Shown: positions 35,748 to 44,092 of the stretch, piece by piece
Layout: each line of letters begins with the position of its first letter
Position numbering within the stretch: the first letter of the stretch is position 1
Assembly (NCBI RefSeq): GCF_003864295.1
Contig: NZ_BDQK01000013.1
Span: 496,001 to 560,000, forward strand
Direction of reading: 5' to 3'
DNA length: 64,000 bases
Source: Aphanothece sacrum FPU1
GTDB taxonomy: Bacteria > Cyanobacteriota > Cyanobacteriia > Cyanobacteriales > Microcystaceae
Notes under the pieces: model-generated
Told to the model about the DNA's origin: nothing
The model's database searches: none
Seen by the model: only the letters and a program-made list of their open reading frames with translations
Position numbers and translations under genes: made by a program

Positions 35748-36644
35748 TCAAGCTTGGGCCATACGAATCTGAAAACAACACCATTGTTGACGTTTCCAAA
35801 GGGCCGCCACTATCCATCCATGTTGTTCTAGGGTATCGGCGATCGCTTGAGACTGTTCTAATAAAATGCCGCTTAAAATGCCCCAAGCATTAGGTTTAGC
35901 TAGTTTAGAGAATTGGGGAATTAATTCAATAATCACTTCAGCTAAAATATTACAAATAATCCCGTCTACTCCTTCTGGCACTAATTCTAACAATTGTTCA
36001 ATACTCCCTTGATTAATCACAAGGGAAGAAGGATTAATGTTGTTGAGATGACGGTTATGAAGGACTGCTTGCACCGACAGAGGATCGATATCTACCGCAT
36101 AAGCTTGAGCCGCACCTAATAATATAGCACCAATGGAAAGAATGCCTGATCCGGCACCGATATCAGCTACAGTGAGTCCACTGGTGGGCTTAGATAATCG
36201 CATTTCTAGGGACTCTAAACACAGTTGAGTAGTTTGATGGGTTCCTGTACCAAAAGCAGCCCCAGGATCAAGACGAAGAATCAAACGATCGCTTTTTTCA
36301 GGGGGGGTTAACCAAGCTGGATAAATCAAAAATAGATCCCCTACCTCTGTGGGTTCCCAGTGTTGTTTCCAACTTTGGGCCCAATCTTCTTCATCGATTA
36401 ACTTCCAACGGGCCAGAGGTTGAGGTAATTCGAGAATGAGTGCGTCTTGTTGTAACCAAAGGGATAAGGCGGACAAATCGAGAGATTGATACTGAAGTTG
36501 GGGGACATAAGCCCGAATAACGTAAGATTTTCCCTTAATTTCCTGAACCATGCCCGAACAGCCAAATTTTTCTAATCGCCAAAAAATGGAGTCTTCTAAA
36601 TCAGGGTGACATAAAATTGTAATTTCCCACCAGCTTGTTGACAT
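35748..36644 (-). CDS. prmA: Ribosomal protein L11 methyltransferase
   Basis: A protein of 298 residues. An N-terminal substrate-recognition domain (about 1-100, [27 protein letters not shown]) is followed by a class I methyltransferase domain with [34 protein letters not shown] and the NPP-like INQGSIEQ and ICNILAEV segments. It trimethylates lysines and the N-terminus of L11. It lies downstream of serA on the same strand, with 168 bases of repeats between. Confidence 0.93.
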   Translation of the reverse strand: MSTSWWEITILCHPDLEDSIFWRLEKFGCSGMVQEIKGKSYVIRAYVPQLQYQSLDLSALSLWLQQDALILELPQPLARWKLIDEEDWAQSWKQHWEPTEVGDLFLIYPAWLTPPEKSDRLILRLDPGAAFGTGTHQTTQLCLESLEMRLSKPTSGLTVADIGAGSGILSIGAILLGAAQAYAVDIDPLSVQAVLHNRHLNNINPSSLVINQGSIEQLLELVPEGVDGIICNILAEVIIELIPQFSKLAKPNAWGILSGILLEQSQAIADTLEQHGWIVAALWKRQQWCCFQIRMAQA

Positions 36645-36668
36645 GAGAATGGGGTATGAGGAACAGTG

Positions 36669-36703
36669 AACAGTTACCAGTTATCAGTTATCAGTTATCA
36701 GTT
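36669..36703. repeat. agttatcagttatcagt-type short repeat
   Basis: Runs of gttatcagttatcagttat preceded by gaacagttacc form a heptamer-phased repeat in the prmA-serA gap. The same motif recurs inside the coding part of the FGE gene at 24501. These are short tandem repeats commonly seen in cyanobacterial genomes. Confidence 0.7.
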
Positions 36704-36812
36704 ACTACCGCAAACAAGTCCATAGCTTGAAGCAACGAATATTTTTATTTCTATCCCCCTAAAAGGGGGAGGTTTTCAAACCAAAATTTCTGATAACTGA
36801 TTTGTGTAATAC

Positions 36813-38390
36813 TTACAGCTTAACTGTATAAGCGTCTCGAATACCAGCGACTTTGGTAATTTCAGATAATAATCCTTCGGGTAAGGGATCATCAAGACTC
36901 ACTGCCATAACTGCATCACCGCGAACGATTTTCCGTCCTACTTGCATACTGGCAATATTGACGTTAAAACTACCCAATAAAGAGCCAATTTGCCCAATAA
37001 TCCCTGGCATATCTCGGTGTACCGTAAATAACATATAATTACTCGGTGGCACATTAATGGGGAATCCATCTACATCAGTGATCCTGATTTCGCCGTCACT
37101 CAAAAGCGCACCCGTAACAGAATGTTCTCCCATTGAACCTTGGGCCGACAGATGAAGGGAACCAGAATAGTCACGAACCGAAGCGTCACGGGTTTCGATA
37201 ATGCGTATACCTCGTTCTTTAGCTTCGATCGCGGCGTTAACATAGTTAACCCGTTCTCGTAAGGCTTGAGAAAGCAGTCCTTTCATGGCGGCCACAACTA
37301 AGGGTTGAGTTTTATTAGTGGCTAGTTCTCCTTGAAAACGAACGGTTAAGCGTTCAATACGTCCTCCGGCCAGTTGACCGACTAAATTACCTAAAGTTTC
37401 GGACAATTTCAGGTAAGGGCGCAATTTTTCCATGACATCGGGGGTTAAACCGGGAATATTGACCGCCGAACGGGCAGTTAAGCCTAATAATACATCCCTG
37501 ATTTGTTCAGCTACATCAATCGCTACATTTACTTGCGCTTCAGCCGTAGACGCGCCTAAATGGGGGGTTAAAATTACACTTTCTAAACCTCGCAGTTTAG
37601 ATTCTCCGAGGGGTTCTTCTTCAAATACATCGAGGGCGGCCCCTGCGATTTGACCAGCTTCTACCGCTTCTGCTAGGGCATCTTCATTTACAATACCCCC
37701 ACGAGAACAGTTAATTATACGGGCGGTAGGTTTCATTTTAGCTAAAGCCTCCCGTCCGATGAGGTGGGTAGTTTCGGGAGTTTTGGGAACGTGAAGGGTA
37801 ATATAATCGGATTCAGCAAAGAGTAAATCCAGGTCAACTAGGGTACATCCTAACTGTTCAGCACGGTCTTGAGAAATAAAGGGGTCAAAGGCTAATATTT
37901 TCATGCCCATTGCTTTAGCCACGTTGGCCACATGGGAACCAATTTTTCCTAAGCCTACCACGCCCAAAGTTTTCTTATAGACTTCTGTCCCCATAAAATT
38001 CTTACGATCCCATTTATTAGCTTTCATGGATTGGTTGGCTTGGGGAACATGACGGGATAGGGATAACATCATAGCTAGGGCGTGTTCAGCCGCCGCAATG
38101 GTATTACCTTCGGGAGAGTTAACTACGACGATACCCTGACGAGTGGCAGACGGTACATCGATATTATCTACCCCGACACCAGCCCGTCCAATGATTTTGA
38201 GTTGGGTTCCGGCTTCAATAATCTCTTTAGTTACGCGGGTTCCAGAACGAAGCATGAGGGCATCGTATTCAGGGATGATTTTGACCAATTCTTCGGCGGA
38301 TAACCCTGTTTTAACGTCTACTTGCGCTACTTGGGAGAGGATATCAATGCCTACTTGGTCAATGGGGTCGGATACAAGAACTTTTGCCAT
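36813..38390 (-). CDS. serA: D-3-phosphoglycerate dehydrogenase
   Basis: A protein of 525 residues, the long three-domain form. The N-terminal substrate domain (KVLVSDPIDQVG) and NAD-binding domain (LGVVGLGKIGSHVA, then INCSRGGIVNEDAL, and the catalytic HLGAST) are followed by an ASB intervening domain and a C-terminal ACT domain (about 450-525, MLFTVHRDMPGIIGQIGSLL). It oxidises 3-phosphoglycerate in serine synthesis and the ACT domain gives serine feedback in this family. It is the last clear core gene before the accessory region to the right. Confidence 0.96.
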   Translation of the reverse strand: MAKVLVSDPIDQVGIDILSQVAQVDVKTGLSAEELVKIIPEYDALMLRSGTRVTKEIIEAGTQLKIIGRAGVGVDNIDVPSATRQGIVVVNSPEGNTIAAAEHALAMMLSLSRHVPQANQSMKANKWDRKNFMGTEVYKKTLGVVGLGKIGSHVANVAKAMGMKILAFDPFISQDRAEQLGCTLVDLDLLFAESDYITLHVPKTPETTHLIGREALAKMKPTARIINCSRGGIVNEDALAEAVEAGQIAGAALDVFEEEPLGESKLRGLESVILTPHLGASTAEAQVNVAIDVAEQIRDVLLGLTARSAVNIPGLTPDVMEKLRPYLKLSETLGNLVGQLAGGRIERLTVRFQGELATNKTQPLVVAAMKGLLSQALRERVNYVNAAIEAKERGIRIIETRDASVRDYSGSLHLSAQGSMGEHSVTGALLSDGEIRITDVDGFPINVPPSNYMLFTVHRDMPGIIGQIGSLLGSFNVNIASMQVGRKIVRGDAVMAVSLDDPLPEGLLSEITKVAGIRDAYTVKL

Positions 38391-38589
38391 AGTGCTTTGT
38401 CTGTGTCGGGGTGATCAGTTATTGTCGTAAGTCTCATGGTTGCAGTAGCTTATTGTAGCGGTCTATGTGCGCTTTTCTCCTAAATCGTTAAAAAGATTTC
38501 CAGTTTTGCTGTTTAAATAAGACCAGGGGTTCTAAACTTCTGGGTTAAAACCAAATAATGTTCACTAATTTAAAGGGGAATTATTAATT

Positions 38590-38748
38590 ATGTCTCAAGA
38601 ATTATTAAATGAGTTAATGAGTCAATCTGAAGCTTTAAACATTGAAGAAAAGCTGCAGTTAATGCGTTATTTATCAAGTAATCTAAAAACAGATAATAAT
38701 TTGACCGAAAAACCTCGGCGTAAATGGCGTGAAATTAGCAAACTATAA
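38590..38748 (+). CDS. Small antitoxin-like protein
   Basis: Fifty-two residues starting MSQELLNELMSQSEALNIEE. The N-terminal helical pattern (EALNIEEKLQLMRYLSSNL) resembles the small DUF2281-like antitoxin-type proteins of cyanobacteria; the basic C-terminus is EKPRRKWREISKL. A ribosome-site-like aaaggggaa lies upstream. No toxin partner follows, so a solitary or relic antitoxin is possible. Confidence 0.5.
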   Translation: MSQELLNELMSQSEALNIEEKLQLMRYLSSNLKTDNNLTEKPRRKWREISKL

Positions 38749-38771
38749 TTTAGCTTTACCTGATGCTTTAC

Positions 38772-39326
38772 ATGGATACTGAAGAAACAACCAAAATTTT
38801 AAGACAGTGGTTTGAAAGCTGGGTAAAGGATGATATTGAAGCTGTTCTGAACGGCTTATCAGAAACTGTTGTTTTCTATGCTCCCCAGAACGAATACAAT
38901 CAGGTGATCCCCTATCTTGGGAGGAGAGTGGGACGTCAAGCAGTGGCCGAAGCCTTTGAAATTCGGGCCAAAACCGTTGAACTTCTAAGCTATGATTTAC
39001 AGGAATTTATTGTTGAGGGCAATAAGGCCTGTATCATTTCTCATACTCAAGAACTCTGCAAACAAACTCAGCAAGTTTTTGAGGTTGAAGATGCCCAATT
39101 CATTGTTTTAGATGAAGACGGCAAAATTGCCTCCTGGAGCTTTTACTTTGACCCAAATCTAGAAGTTGCCGCCTTCACAGCCAAATTGGACAAGTGCTTA
39201 ATTCAGGATGTACAAGGCAATCAACTCCCTGATACTAAAAGGTGGCATTGTAGAAAGATAGGCAGAGGATGTAGAGGTCGCAGAGGAGGCAGAGGAGGAT
39301 GGAAACAAAGCAAAAACAGACTATAA
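38772..39326 (+). CDS. SnoaL/NTF2-like fold protein
   Basis: About 184 residues from the ATG at 38772 (MDTEETTKILRQWFESWVKDD); an ATG at 38763 would add three. The helix-then-sheet layout and the DIEAVLNGLSETVVFYAP and AFEIRAKTVE segments fit the SnoaL-like NTF2 fold, found in small cyclases, hydroxylases and isomerases of secondary metabolism. A strange Arg/Gly-rich end (RKIGRGCRGRRGGRGG) suggests that a repeat expansion or frameshift replaced the normal C-terminus. First gene of the plus-strand group 38.7-43.3 kb. Confidence 0.65.
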   Translation: MDTEETTKILRQWFESWVKDDIEAVLNGLSETVVFYAPQNEYNQVIPYLGRRVGRQAVAEAFEIRAKTVELLSYDLQEFIVEGNKACIISHTQELCKQTQQVFEVEDAQFIVLDEDGKIASWSFYFDPNLEVAAFTAKLDKCLIQDVQGNQLPDTKRWHCRKIGRGCRGRRGGRGGWKQSKNRL

Positions 39327-39386
39327 CGCTTTTCTGGGACTCTGGCAAAAGTCTTATCGAAAAGCCTTTGATACTACTTCTCATTT

Positions 39387-40502
39387 ATGGAAATTTCCGA
39401 AATGGATTCACTCAAACTACTGCAACCCTTAAAGCTTAGAGATTTGGAGCTACCGAATCGCATGGTGATGGCTCCGCTAACTCGCAGACGAGCTGATTAT
39501 GATCTCGCGCCGACTCCCCTTAATGCTCTGTATTATGCTCAACGGGCTTCTGCGGGGTTGATCATTAGCGAGGCCACCCAAATTTCTCCCCAAGGCACCA
39601 GTCTTCCACGGACGCCCGGAATTTATAGCCCTAAGCAAATTGCTGGTTGGCAATTGGTTACTCAAGCCGTACACGACCGGGGTGGGCGCATTTTTCTCCA
39701 ACTGTGGCACGGCGGACGGTGTTCTCACCCATCTTTACAACCTCATGGTGCATTACCTGTTGGTCCTAGTGCGATCGCCCCTGGAGAAGAAACCGCGTTA
39801 ACCGCCACCGAAGATGAAGTTCCCTTTGTTGTTCCGAGATCACTTTTAAGCAGCGAAATTCCTGGCATCATTGCCCAATATCGTCAGGCTGCTGAAAATG
39901 CCTTGCGAGCAGGAGCCGACGGGGTGGAAATTCATAGTGCCAGTGGTTACTTACTGGATCAGTTTCTGCAAGATAACAGTAACCATCGCACCGATGCTTA
40001 TGGGGGCAGTATTGAAAATCGGGCCCGTTTGCTAATGGAAGTCACTGCCGCCGTTATTGAGGTATGGGGACCATATAGGGTAGGTGTGCGTCTGTCTCCA
40101 AGTAGTACGTTCCAGGATATGAATGACTCTAACCCGGAAGCTTTATTTAATAATGTAGTGGCTCAGCTTGATCAATTTAAGCTTGCTTATCTCCATATTG
40201 TAGAACCCCGAATTAAAGGCAGTCATGACGACTTTACCGAAAAAAAAGTACAGCTTGGTGTTCACCATTTTCGACCCCTATATAGCGGGACCTTAATAAC
40301 GGCAGGGGGCTATACTCGCGACACGGGAGAGGCTATTATTAATCAGGGTGATGCTGATCTAGTCGCATATGGTAGATTGTTTATTGCCAATCCTGATTTA
40401 CCTAAACGCTTTGCTCTCAATGCCTCCCTCAATCCCTATCATCGTCCAACATTTACGGGTGGTGATGAACGAGGATACGTAGATTACCCATTTTGGGAAT
40501 AA
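39387..40502 (+). CDS. Old Yellow Enzyme family NADH:flavin oxidoreductase
   Basis: A protein of 371 residues; an inner ATG at 39402 (MDSLKLLQPLKLRDL) is an alternative start. TIM-barrel FMN enzyme motifs: RMVMAPLTRRRA, QLWHGGRCSHP, the substrate-binding EIHSASGYLLDQFLQ (His plus Ser instead of the more common His-Asn pair), and DLVAYGRLFIANPDLP. Family members reduce activated C=C bonds (enoates) using NAD(P)H. In this operon it probably acts on an unsaturated pathway intermediate; the substrate is unknown. Confidence 0.9.
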   Translation: MEISEMDSLKLLQPLKLRDLELPNRMVMAPLTRRRADYDLAPTPLNALYYAQRASAGLIISEATQISPQGTSLPRTPGIYSPKQIAGWQLVTQAVHDRGGRIFLQLWHGGRCSHPSLQPHGALPVGPSAIAPGEETALTATEDEVPFVVPRSLLSSEIPGIIAQYRQAAENALRAGADGVEIHSASGYLLDQFLQDNSNHRTDAYGGSIENRARLLMEVTAAVIEVWGPYRVGVRLSPSSTFQDMNDSNPEALFNNVVAQLDQFKLAYLHIVEPRIKGSHDDFTEKKVQLGVHHFRPLYSGTLITAGGYTRDTGEAIINQGDADLVAYGRLFIANPDLPKRFALNASLNPYHRPTFTGGDERGYVDYPFWE

Positions 40503-40549
40503 TCTGAACCATATAAATCATCAGACCTATTGCTAACGTGAGGTGGACT

Positions 40550-41308
40550 ATGATTACTCAAACGCTGATCGGATTATCAGCCCTTTTTGCGTCGGGAATA
40601 CTGTTTTGGCTCTGGGAAATTAAAGATCCTCTGCGACCAGTTGCATACCGCTCTTGCTTTCCCAGAGAATTCGGTGCTGCCATGATCTCCGCAGTGTACA
40701 GTATTATTCTTGCCTATTTTTTTGTAGCACTGGTCAAACTAACTATTTCTCCGTCCGTGATGACCTTTATTGGTTGGACGGGGTTGTTATCTTGGCCTTT
40801 GTGGATGCGCTTATTGATTGCCTATATCTTAAAAGACTTTAGTTTTTATCTAACTCATTGGATCAAGCACACAAACGATATCCTTTGGCTCACTCACAAC
40901 TGGCACCATTCCATTGATCAGCTTTGGTGGTTGGCTGCCCAACGAGAAAGTTTAACGGACGTACTACTTTTCAAGGTGGGATTTTTGGCCTTTCCATTGT
41001 TGGGAATTCCCCCTGAAATTATGATTTTTGTAGGAATTCACTACATCGTCCATGATAACTGGATTCATCTGAATGTTAAGTGGCGTTCTTGGATGAAGTT
41101 CATCGAGTGGTTCTATGTCACTCCTCGAGTTCATAGCATACATCACTCCCAAACCGGCTCTGTCACCAAAAATTTAGGCGCTCTGCTGACCATCTTTGAC
41201 CGTCTTTTTGGTACCTATGTTGACCCAGAAGAAGTAGCCCTTGACCAAATACAGTTTGCATCGGGAGACAACGCAGTCGTTACACCACGCAAAATCATTG
41301 GGGTCTAG
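40550..41308 (+). CDS. Fatty acid hydroxylase/sterol desaturase family protein (copy 1)
   Basis: 252 residues from the ATG at 40550 (MITQTLIGLSALF), preceded by the ribosome site gaggtgg; a GTG at 40538 is in frame but overlaps that site. Membrane helices lie near 5-22, 45-68 and 75-105. Histidine motifs of the superfamily: HWIKH, HNWHHS, HYIVH and HSIHH. Expected: membrane di-iron hydroxylase or desaturase. A paralogue follows 59 bases later. Confidence 0.85.
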   Translation: MITQTLIGLSALFASGILFWLWEIKDPLRPVAYRSCFPREFGAAMISAVYSIILAYFFVALVKLTISPSVMTFIGWTGLLSWPLWMRLLIAYILKDFSFYLTHWIKHTNDILWLTHNWHHSIDQLWWLAAQRESLTDVLLFKVGFLAFPLLGIPPEIMIFVGIHYIVHDNWIHLNVKWRSWMKFIEWFYVTPRVHSIHHSQTGSVTKNLGALLTIFDRLFGTYVDPEEVALDQIQFASGDNAVVTPRKIIGV

Positions 41309-41367
41309 TGCCGCCAAGCGGCCCTCAAAAGGCAAAAGTAAGAATGGTTAGATAGTCGGGAGAAGAA

Positions 41368-42120
41368 ATGATTACACAAATTATGATCGGGTGGCTAGCA
41401 ATTTTTGTCACGGGTGGGCTGATCTGGCTACTCTGGGAAAAGCCTGATCCGCTAAGAGACATTAGCTATACCGAAGAATTTCTCAAGGAGTTTGGTGCTG
41501 CCCTGATATCACTTGTATTTATCATCATTATTACTTATGCCTACGCTGATATCGTTAAGTTTTTAATCCCTCCCTTTCTAATGGAATGGCTCGGCAGGTT
41601 CGAGGTACTTTCCCTGCCTCTATGGGTGCGGGTCATTTTCGCCTATGTCATTAAGGATTTTTGTTACTACGTTTTTCATTGGTGGATGCACCATAATAAA
41701 TATCTCTGGCAAACCCACCTTTGGCATCACTCCATTCAACAGTTGTGGTGGTTGGCTGCCCAAAGAACCAGTTTCACCAGCCGTTTTTTATTCCAAGTGG
41801 GATTTCTGGCCTTTCCAATCCTCGAAATTCCCCCAGAAGTTATGTTTTATTTAGGGTTGTTCGGTGCTCTTCACGAGAATTGGACTCACTCAAATGCGAA
41901 ATGGCACTCTTGGATGGGGCTTTTGGAGTGGATTTTTGTTACCCCTCGCTACCATAGCCTGCACCATACTCAAGTTGGTGCCTACAATATGGGTAGCTAT
42001 TTCACCATTTTTGATCGCCTCTTCGGAACCTACCTTGCTCCAGACTCTTTTGACCCCGACGAACAAACCTTTGGAACGGTGGATCAGCCAATCACTTGGC
42101 AAAAGGTGGTTGGGATTTAG
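41368..42120 (+). CDS. Fatty acid hydroxylase/sterol desaturase family protein (copy 2)
   Basis: A protein of 250 residues starting MITQIMIGWLAIF, with gggagaag before the ATG. Same histidine layout as its neighbour: HWWMHH, HLWHHS, LHENWTHS and HSLHHTQ. Long identical stretches between the copies (for example QQLWWLAAQR/DQLWWLAAQR and FLAFP) show tandem duplication. Probably sequential or alternative oxidation of the same lipid-like substrate; unknown in detail. Confidence 0.85.
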   Translation: MITQIMIGWLAIFVTGGLIWLLWEKPDPLRDISYTEEFLKEFGAALISLVFIIIITYAYADIVKFLIPPFLMEWLGRFEVLSLPLWVRVIFAYVIKDFCYYVFHWWMHHNKYLWQTHLWHHSIQQLWWLAAQRTSFTSRFLFQVGFLAFPILEIPPEVMFYLGLFGALHENWTHSNAKWHSWMGLLEWIFVTPRYHSLHHTQVGAYNMGSYFTIFDRLFGTYLAPDSFDPDEQTFGTVDQPITWQKVVGI

Positions 42121-42201
42121 GCATCTTGAACAGGGAATAAGTAAGTTGTTGGGCAAGTGCTTCATTTAGGAAATATAGCTTGTTCTGAGAGGAAAAGTTT
42201 A

Positions 42202-43251
42202 ATGCAATACAAAAGACTCGGTGATAGTGACTTGGTGGTTTCTGAAATTTGTCTGGGAACCATGACTTATGGCCAGCAGAATACTTTGGAACAGGCCGAG
42301 GCACAACTCAACTATGCAGTTTCTCAGGGGATCAATTTCATTGATACGGCAGAAATGTATCCGGCACCTGTCTGTGCAGAAACCCAAGGCAAGACGGAGG
42401 AATATATTGGCTTCTGGTTACGCAAACAGCCACGGGATAAGCTGGTTATCGCTACTAAGGTATCAGGCCCGTCCATCGGCAGAATCTTACCGTTGACCTG
42501 GATTCGGGAGGGGAAAAATCGAATTGACCAAAAGAACATCCAGGAAGCAGTAGACGGCAGCCTCCGAAGACTACAGACGGACTATATTGATCTTTACCAA
42601 ATCCACTGGCCAGATCGGTATGTGCCGTTGTTTGGCTCTCCCGATTACGACCCCTGCCATGAAAGAGAGACTGTGCCAATTCTAGAGCAGTTGGAAGCTA
42701 TGAGAGGGCTGGTTCAGGCAGGAAAGATTCGCTATCTGGGTGTCAGTAACGAGACACCTTGGGGAGTAGGTGAGTTTTGCCATCTGGCTCAACAGTTTGG
42801 ATTACCCAAAATTGTCTCGATTCAGAATGCTTTTAACTTAACCAACCGAGTTTTTCAGATTCATTTGGCGGAAGCCTGTGGTTTTAACAAGGTGGGATTA
42901 ATGGCCTACAGTACCCTGGCTTTTGGTCATCTCTCAGGTAAATATATTGCCCAAACGCCAACCGGATCGAGAGTTGATTTGTTTCCAAGCTTTGACCAGC
43001 GCTACCGTAAACCAAACTTTCAGGAAGCAGTCCAAGCCTATGTGGAACTTGCCCATCAAAATGGATTAACTCCAGTGCAGATGGCACTGGGGTTTGTGCG
43101 CTCGCGCTGGTTTGTTACCAGTACCATTGTCGGGGCATCTACCATCGAACAACTAAAAGAAAATCTGATCTGTGTCGATATCGAATTATCTCAAGAAATC
43201 CTAGCCGCCATCGACCAGATTCATGCCCGTTATCCCAACCCAACCCCCTAA
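42202..43251 (+). CDS. Aldo/keto reductase
   Basis: 349 residues from the ATG at 42202 (MQYKRLGDSDLVVSEICLG), chosen for the upstream gagaggaaaag. Family motifs: INFIDTAEMYP with the catalytic Asp/Tyr, LVIATKVSGP with the Lys, YQIHWPDRY with the His, and a C-terminal NADPH-binding STIVGASTIEQLKENL. It is close to the Tas/YajO-type AKRs with the long PxxAET loop. Last gene of the plus-strand group with the OYE and hydroxylases; it should reduce a carbonyl. Confidence 0.88.
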   Translation: MQYKRLGDSDLVVSEICLGTMTYGQQNTLEQAEAQLNYAVSQGINFIDTAEMYPAPVCAETQGKTEEYIGFWLRKQPRDKLVIATKVSGPSIGRILPLTWIREGKNRIDQKNIQEAVDGSLRRLQTDYIDLYQIHWPDRYVPLFGSPDYDPCHERETVPILEQLEAMRGLVQAGKIRYLGVSNETPWGVGEFCHLAQQFGLPKIVSIQNAFNLTNRVFQIHLAEACGFNKVGLMAYSTLAFGHLSGKYIAQTPTGSRVDLFPSFDQRYRKPNFQEAVQAYVELAHQNGLTPVQMALGFVRSRWFVTSTIVGASTIEQLKENLICVDIELSQEILAAIDQIHARYPNPTP

Positions 43252-43301
43252 TAATTTTGGCTGCACCGCGGCCTTAGCAGAAAATGTTTCCAGAAATCTA
43301 A

Positions 43302-43536
43302 GGGGAGCATCCCATTTTTGTAATTCGACAGTGTGAGTGAATTTTAAATTCGCGAATAATTATCGCGAAGTAAAATCTAAATGTTTATCACAGTCTTTCA
43401 AATCTGACATAATAGGGGTGTAAACCGGAAAATTATCTTGTTATGACTCCATCTGAAAGAAAAGAGCTTGACGCTTGTTTAAGAAAGGCTAGTGAAATAC
43501 TTTATAATAATGCAGAGGGAGCATCCCATTTTTGTA
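43302..43536. repeat. Paired 'gggagcatcccatttttgtaa' repeats
   Basis: The 20-mer ggagcatcccatttttgtaa occurs at about 43304 and again at about 43517, each preceded by gg. They look like ends of an inserted element, the second cutting the small coding remnant starting at 43443. Parent element not identified. Confidence 0.6.
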
Positions 43537-43619
43537 AAAATAGGAAGTTTATTCGCGAGTTAAAATCGCGAATAAAGGCAATTTATTTACTTTCTTGTTC
43601 CCCATCAAAGGCGATTTAG
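43443..43619 (+). pseudogene. Interrupted small cyanobacterial reading frame
   Basis: From the ATG at 43443 the frame codes MTPSERKELDACLRKASEILYNNA, a sensible helical start, and then runs into the ggagcatccc repeat and unrelated residues to a stop at 43619. Sequence after 43615 in another frame still looks coding (RIDVELVNKINEKMVKRGQETR). I think this is the wreck of a transposase-associated or small accessory gene; family unknown. Confidence 0.4.
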
Positions 43620-43768
43620 AAAAAGAATTGATGTAGAATTGGTTAATAAAATCAATGAAAAAATGGTCAAAAGAGGTCAAGAAACAAGAGAAAAGGAAAT
43701 AAAAAAAAGTATTTAACCCAAGAAAAAAGAGAAGCAATACAAAATCAAGGTAAACTAATTTTAGATGC

Positions 43769-43856
43769 TAAGCTGTTGTGCATTTAAACTGCTTATTGGT
43801 TAAATTGAAGGAAATAGCTACAACTCTCTTTCTTTTTGCCTTTTGCCTTTTGCCTT
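43769..43856 (+). repeat. Direct repeat, left copy
   Basis: The sequence taagctgttgtgcatttaaa, then ctgcttattggttaaat, then agctaca and tttttgccttttgcctt, recurs in the same orientation at 51663-51759. The two copies flank the segment with the sulfotransferase, amidinotransferase, TnpB, TA remnant, dioxygenase and GT1 genes. Confidence 0.8.
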
Positions 43857-43857
43857 G

Positions 43858-44092
43858 GAAACATCTATCGCTATCACTTTTTTAGTGGTCAATCTTTCCA
43901 GACTGCTGCGGCAGTTTTTGTCGCTTTATTTGTCCTTATTATTTAATAGCAAAACTATTGAACTAAACCAAGAAAATAACATTAAAAAAAATTATGTTTA
44001 CAACCAAAATATAGCAGTAAAAATTATTGATGGAGAAGAAAATTGTCTGCTAAAAGCAGCCTAAATTTTTGAGACACTTTTTCAGCAAACCC
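43858..44092 (+). mobile_element. 3' remnant of an IS: transposase C-terminus and right inverted repeat
   Basis: The frame to the stop at 44064 codes TFLVVNLSRLLRQFLSLYLSLLF and onward, which resembles the C-terminal end of a cyanobacterial IS5/IS1182-like transposase. It is followed by gagacactttttcagcaaac and ccc, which is the reversed terminal repeat gggtttgctgaa found at 48951 and 63637. The end of the IS abuts the stop codon of the convergent sulfotransferase gene, so the insertion may have fixed that gene's end. Confidence 0.6.

Noticed and set aside
39240-39430. Frameshift giving the SnoaL protein a longer C-terminus (YNAFLGLWQKSYRKAF in another frame)
   Set aside because: The alternative reading is plausible after 39300 but could not be tied to a homologue, so the gene is listed as it stands with the odd Arg/Gly tail noted.
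42200-43090. Multiple minus-strand open frames opposite the aldo/keto reductase gene
   Set aside because: Antisense shadows of a strongly supported gene without ribosome sites or recognisable domains.
43549-43737. Minus-strand frame of 62 codons rich in Phe/Leu
   Set aside because: Low-complexity sequence from AT-rich debris; the plus strand shows better coding remnants.
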